From the NCBI GenBank assembly GCA_964545715.1, contig CAZJHX010000005.1:62001-126000 (forward strand): a DNA stretch of 64,000 nucleotides, written 5' to 3'. Each line of letters begins with the position of its first letter. The first letter of the stretch is position 1. The DNA is from CAZJHX01 sp964545715. Lineage in GTDB: Bacteria > Myxococcota_A > UBA9042 > GCA-2863065. Of this stretch, positions 61,062 to 64,000 are shown one piece after another. Made by a program: the position numbers and the translations under genes. The notes beneath the pieces are model-generated. The model did not search any database. It had not been told where the DNA came from and saw only the letters and a program-made list of their open reading frames with translations.

Positions 61062-63311
61062 CTAAAGCGTCTTCATGTAGTCGACCAGATCCAGCAGCTG
61101 GCTCTGGTCGAGATCGCCCACATATCCCATCTTCTCTTCGGTCTGGATCAGCACGTCGTAGAGCGTCTTGGCGCTGCCGTCGTGCAGGTACGGCGCCGTG
61201 GCAAAGACGTCGCGCAGCGAGGGCGTGTTGTGGGTCACCGCCTTCGTATCATTGTTCTTGAGCTGGCCCATGAAGTCGGCGATGTCCAGCTCCAGGTCCG
61301 TGGCGGTGCCCACGTTGTGGTTCAGGCCGTCCGTCAGGGCCGGGCCCGCGTGGCAGCTGGAGCAGCCGACGACCGGGTCGAAGAAGAGCGTCCGGCCGCG
61401 CTCCTGCGCCGGGGTCAGGCCGCCGCCGGGGAGCAGGTTCGGGTTCACGGGAGGCTCCATGCCGGTGAGCAGAAAGGCCTCCAGCTGCTCGAGCTCGGGC
61501 TCGGTCAGGCCTTCGCCGCCCAGGCGCTGGATGGTCTCCGCCATGTTGGCCGTCAGACCGCCGCCGCCGCCCTTCCAGTTGAACGGGGCCGTATCCGACA
61601 GGCGTGCTGCCAGGGCGGGCGTCTGCAGTCCGCCGCTGGAGGTGGGCCAGACCAACGCATCCTCACCGCCGTCGATGTGACAGCCCGCGCAGGCAAACTC
61701 GCCGCCGTGGCTGGTTTTGGGGCTGGTGGCGTTGGTGAAGAGCCGCCGGCCCAGGCGCGTCTTCTCGTCGAAGGGATCCTGACCGATGGCCACCGGGTGC
61801 GTCGCCTTCAGGTGCAGCGCCTCCACGTGCTTGGCGTCCACGTTGAACGGCGTGCTGGCGGCGTTGAGGTGGTGGTGGCCCAGCGCCCACTCGGTGACGA
61901 TCGGCATCTGCATCAGCGGGCGCAGGTCCAGCCGGCTGACCGTGTACGCGTGCGCGTTCAAGACATAGGCGGTCTCCCCGTCCGGGCTGAAGGCCACACC
62001 TTTGGGGGCCCAACCCGTGTCAAAGGCCGCGATGGGCGACCGCATCGGGTCCTGCACCGCCGTGTTCAGCACCAGCACCGTGTCGCTGCCCAGGCCCGTG
62101 ACAAACGCCAGCGACCAGGACGGGTGCATGGAGATCGACCACGGTACCGCGATCAGGTTGGTCATCGGCTGGCCGCTGGACCCGTCGCGAATCGGCTTGG
62201 CCTTCTGTGCCGGGGTCACGGCTCCGTTTGTCGAGAGCTTGGTGACCGAGAACTCCAGCTTGCGATCGATCGGCTCGTACTCGGTCATCTGCGCCGCGCC
62301 GTAGCCGCCGCCGAGCTCGTCCGGGTCCAAGTTGAACTCCTCGGCCTGGGCGATGTTGAACGCGGCCTCCGCCATGGTGCCCTTGTCGAGCTGCACGACG
62401 CTGTGATGCAGCACCAGCGCCTTATCGCTGACCGGGTCGATCGCCACGCCCATCGCGCGATTGGCCACCGCCAGCTTTGTACGCTGCGGTCTAAAGAAGA
62501 GGTCCGCCGGCTGCACGGTGCGCAGCTGCGCGGTCGGACCGACTGAGAACTGGCGCTTCTCCGCGTCCAGCGAGACCACCAGGGCCGTATCGCCGCGGCG
62601 CGTGACGGTGACGTGCCCATCGGCGTGGACCGCGACCGCCCGCGGCTGGTTCAGCCCGTCCACCCGGGCCAGCTCCTTCAGCGTCGACGCATCCAGCGCC
62701 AGCAGCGCGCCCTCGGCGCGAAGCGTCACATAAAGCACGTTGATCTCGGGCGCCAGTGCCAGGCCGAACGGCTCGACACCCACTGTCGCCATCGTCGCTA
62801 TCGTCTCTCGCCCGGGTGTTACGACGCTGACCGTGCCGGCACGCGGCGCTGTAATCCACGCTGTGCCGTCAGGGCCTACGACGACCTGCTCGGGCCTGCC
62901 TGCCACCTCGATCGCCCGCACAACTTCGTTCTCTGTCCGGTCGACCACCACAAGCATGTCGTTGTCGCTGTCCACGGCGAAGACCTCGTCCTCGGTGGCG
63001 GCGATGGCCTGTCCGGCGCTCCAGGGCCGGTAGTTTGGGTCCTCCAGCACCGAGGGCGCCTCGGCGAGCTCAAAAGGAAAGGCGTCGATCTGTCCGAAGC
63101 TGTCGGTGCCCATGTCGTCGCAGCCGACGTCGCAGAACTCCTCTTCCTCCCACCACTCATCTTCTTCCTGCTGCGGCTCCGGGTCCTCGGTCGTCTTGGG
63201 GTGCTCCTCCAGGAAGACCTGGTACGGCCCCATCTCGAAGGGGCTCACGCCGCGCTCCGTTCCGGAGCAGGATGCGGTGGCGATGGCTGCAAAGACGACC
63301 AGCTTCTTCAT
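61062..63311 (-). CDS. Beta-propeller plus di-heme cytochrome c peroxidase-like lipoprotein
   Basis: The 749-aa product starts at 63311 with lipobox VVFAAIATASC and a very acidic stretch (EEDEWWEEEEF). Residues about 90-480 form a YncE-like propeller (VFAVDSDNDMLVVVDRTENE, VGPDGTAWITAP). The C-terminal part is MauG/CcpA-like with two heme motifs, CAGCH and CSSCH, plus PSLRDVFATAPYLHDG. Such proteins reduce peroxide or oxidise substrates at the surface. Confidence 0.88.
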   Translation of the reverse strand: MKKLVVFAAIATASCSGTERGVSPFEMGPYQVFLEEHPKTTEDPEPQQEEDEWWEEEEFCDVGCDDMGTDSFGQIDAFPFELAEAPSVLEDPNYRPWSAGQAIAATEDEVFAVDSDNDMLVVVDRTENEVVRAIEVAGRPEQVVVGPDGTAWITAPRAGTVSVVTPGRETIATMATVGVEPFGLALAPEINVLYVTLRAEGALLALDASTLKELARVDGLNQPRAVAVHADGHVTVTRRGDTALVVSLDAEKRQFSVGPTAQLRTVQPADLFFRPQRTKLAVANRAMGVAIDPVSDKALVLHHSVVQLDKGTMAEAAFNIAQAEEFNLDPDELGGGYGAAQMTEYEPIDRKLEFSVTKLSTNGAVTPAQKAKPIRDGSSGQPMTNLIAVPWSISMHPSWSLAFVTGLGSDTVLVLNTAVQDPMRSPIAAFDTGWAPKGVAFSPDGETAYVLNAHAYTVSRLDLRPLMQMPIVTEWALGHHHLNAASTPFNVDAKHVEALHLKATHPVAIGQDPFDEKTRLGRRLFTNATSPKTSHGGEFACAGCHIDGGEDALVWPTSSGGLQTPALAARLSDTAPFNWKGGGGGLTANMAETIQRLGGEGLTEPELEQLEAFLLTGMEPPVNPNLLPGGGLTPAQERGRTLFFDPVVGCSSCHAGPALTDGLNHNVGTATDLELDIADFMGQLKNNDTKAVTHNTPSLRDVFATAPYLHDGSAKTLYDVLIQTEEKMGYVGDLDQSQLLDLVDYMKTL

Positions 63312-63421
63312 GACTTCCCTCAATGCTGTGATTAGTCCCGGTCCGTGAATTTGCAAACGCCGGTCCAGAACCCTGCACACGCGCAGTACCCCGTTTGCTG
63401 GATAATCGGCCGTTTGACCGA

Positions 63422-63438
63422 TGTAGAGATCGTCTACA
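63422..63438. promoter_or_regulatory. 17-bp palindromic operator candidate
   Basis: TGTAGA-GATCG-TCTACA is a perfect 6-bp-arm inverted repeat between divergent genes. A -10-like TACACT (63435-63440) overlaps it, 15 bp after TTGACC (63414). It may regulate the zinc-ribbon gene, the peroxidase gene, or both. Confidence 0.4.
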
Positions 63439-63442
63439 CTGA

Positions 63443-63757
63443 GTGCACATCGTGCCGCCGAAACCGCCGCCCCCGATCCCGTGCGATCGCTGCTCCATCC
63501 CGCTGACGCCGGGTGCGCCCCGCTACGTCATGACCCTGCGCATGACCTCTGACTTTGACGGTTATCTGCCTGAGCCGCCGCCCGGTGAGACGGCTCACAC
63601 GTTGTTGGCCCAGCTGCAGGCAGCGGACGCCGAGGATCTCGAGGCGGAGGTCGATCTCAAGCGCGTCTACACCGTGTGCCCGTCGTGCCGCGTCGTCATT
63701 TTGTCCAACCCGCTGCAGAGGGTCGGCGGCGAGGGGCCGTCGGGCGCGCTTCAGTAG
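63443..63757 (+). CDS. Small zinc-ribbon protein
   Basis: The 104-aa cytoplasmic protein starts at GTG 63443 and has two CxxC knuckles, CDRC (about residue 14) and CPSC (about 80), expected to share one Zn. Between them is an acidic helix (LQAADAEDLEAEVDL). Function unknown; a small adaptor or regulator is likely. The candidate promoter would make it leaderless. Confidence 0.6.
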   Translation: MHIVPPKPPPPIPCDRCSIPLTPGAPRYVMTLRMTSDFDGYLPEPPPGETAHTLLAQLQAADAEDLEAEVDLKRVYTVCPSCRVVILSNPLQRVGGEGPSGALQ

Positions 63758-63811
63758 GCGGTCGCGCCGGGTTGTCAGCGCGGCTGCGTCTGGGCATAAC
63801 CGCATCTGATT

Positions 63812-64000
63812 GTGACCCGCTTTTTTCTCGTATTGGCCCTGTTGGGTGCCGCTGCCGACGTGTCCGCGCACGATGGGGGCGGCGTGGCTCTGTCGCCCGA
63901 CGCCGCATCGGGGCGTGCCGTTCGGTGCGTGCACTTTGCCGGGCTGGAGCGCACCCGCCCCTACGTGCTGGAGCGCGAGCTGACCTTCAAAGTCGGTGCT
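63812..64000 (+). CDS. POTRA-type outer-membrane protein, 5' end only
   Basis: A GTG at 63812 opens a frame running off the window. A signal peptide (FFLVLALLGAAADVSA) is followed by VRCVHFAGLERTRPYVLERE, the beginning of a POTRA domain as in BamA/TamA-type assembly factors. The rest is not in view, so the exact family is open. Confidence 0.65.
   Translation, partial: MTRFFLVLALLGAAADVSAHDGGGVALSPDAASGRAVRCVHFAGLERTRPYVLERELTFKVGA

Noticed and set aside
1..64000. tRNA or rRNA genes
   Set aside because: No T-loop GGTTCGANTCC box with a matching acceptor stem was noticed by eye; a tRNAscan run would be decisive.

Overview
The window (high GC, very tightly packed) looks like part of a Myxococcota-type (delta-proteobacterial) chromosome. 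The evidence is indirect but consistent: roughly a third of the genes encode lipoproteins, one protein ends in a MYXO-CTERM-like sorting signal, MopE-type Asn-Asp/Cys metal-binding repeats and DUF1501/DUF1549-type heme proteins are present, and CotH is paired with a lamin-tail domain. No tRNA, rRNA, CRISPR array or insertion sequence was recognised. Genes face both ways; many starts overlap the preceding stop (ATGA, GTGA, TTGA), and seven convergent pairs abut or overlap, leaving no room for intrinsic terminators.

Layout. 0-7 kb: 3' end of a helicase gene, a frameshifted lipoprotein gene, secreted proteins, a P-loop-less kinase remnant, a heme lipoprotein and a GH92 mannosidase. 7-13 kb: secreted unknowns, a long-chain acyl-CoA synthetase, a MerR/TipAS regulator with two operator copies, and an Fe-S protein. 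13-17 kb: a DUF1549-like/lipoprotein/DUF1501 operon. 17-21 kb: a cysteine-desulfurase-like enzyme divergent from a FadR-like regulator across a clear FadR-type operator, followed by two coupled unknown genes and an L,D-transpeptidase. 21-30 kb: a heme plus copper-monooxygenase lipoprotein, a glycosyltransferase, a 995-aa repeat lipoprotein, a degenerate PP2C fused to a cyclic-nucleotide-binding domain, a possible pair of small ORFs, and NhaA.

30-44 kb: a TPR lipoprotein, an App1-like phosphatase with a hairpin leader, a HEAT-repeat protein, a CARDB/MYXO-CTERM protein, pterin dehydratase, Cys-rich and TIMP/NTR-like proteins, an M14 peptidase, and a two-gene HTH module lying between two copies of the 3' end of a DUF5916 gene. 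44-56 kb: a + strand lamin-tail/CotH/repeat-lipoprotein operon, then a histidine kinase and Rcp1-like response regulator, converging on a - strand operon of VTC polyphosphate polymerase, DUF4956, beta-helix protein and porin. 56-60 kb: a coupled run of a nuclease-fold protein, a 12-repeat MopE-like protein and a MopE-porin fusion. 60-64 kb: a lipoprotein, a beta-propeller/di-heme peroxidase lipoprotein, a small zinc-ribbon protein and the 5' end of a POTRA-type outer-membrane protein gene.

The most promising material for an undescribed system is the envelope region at 44.5-60.3 kb: polyphosphate polymerase plus porin facing CotH, and the MopE/MopE-porin unit. Two genes there and nearby appear to lack any canonical start codon and seem to begin at ATT or ATC overlapping the upstream stop.
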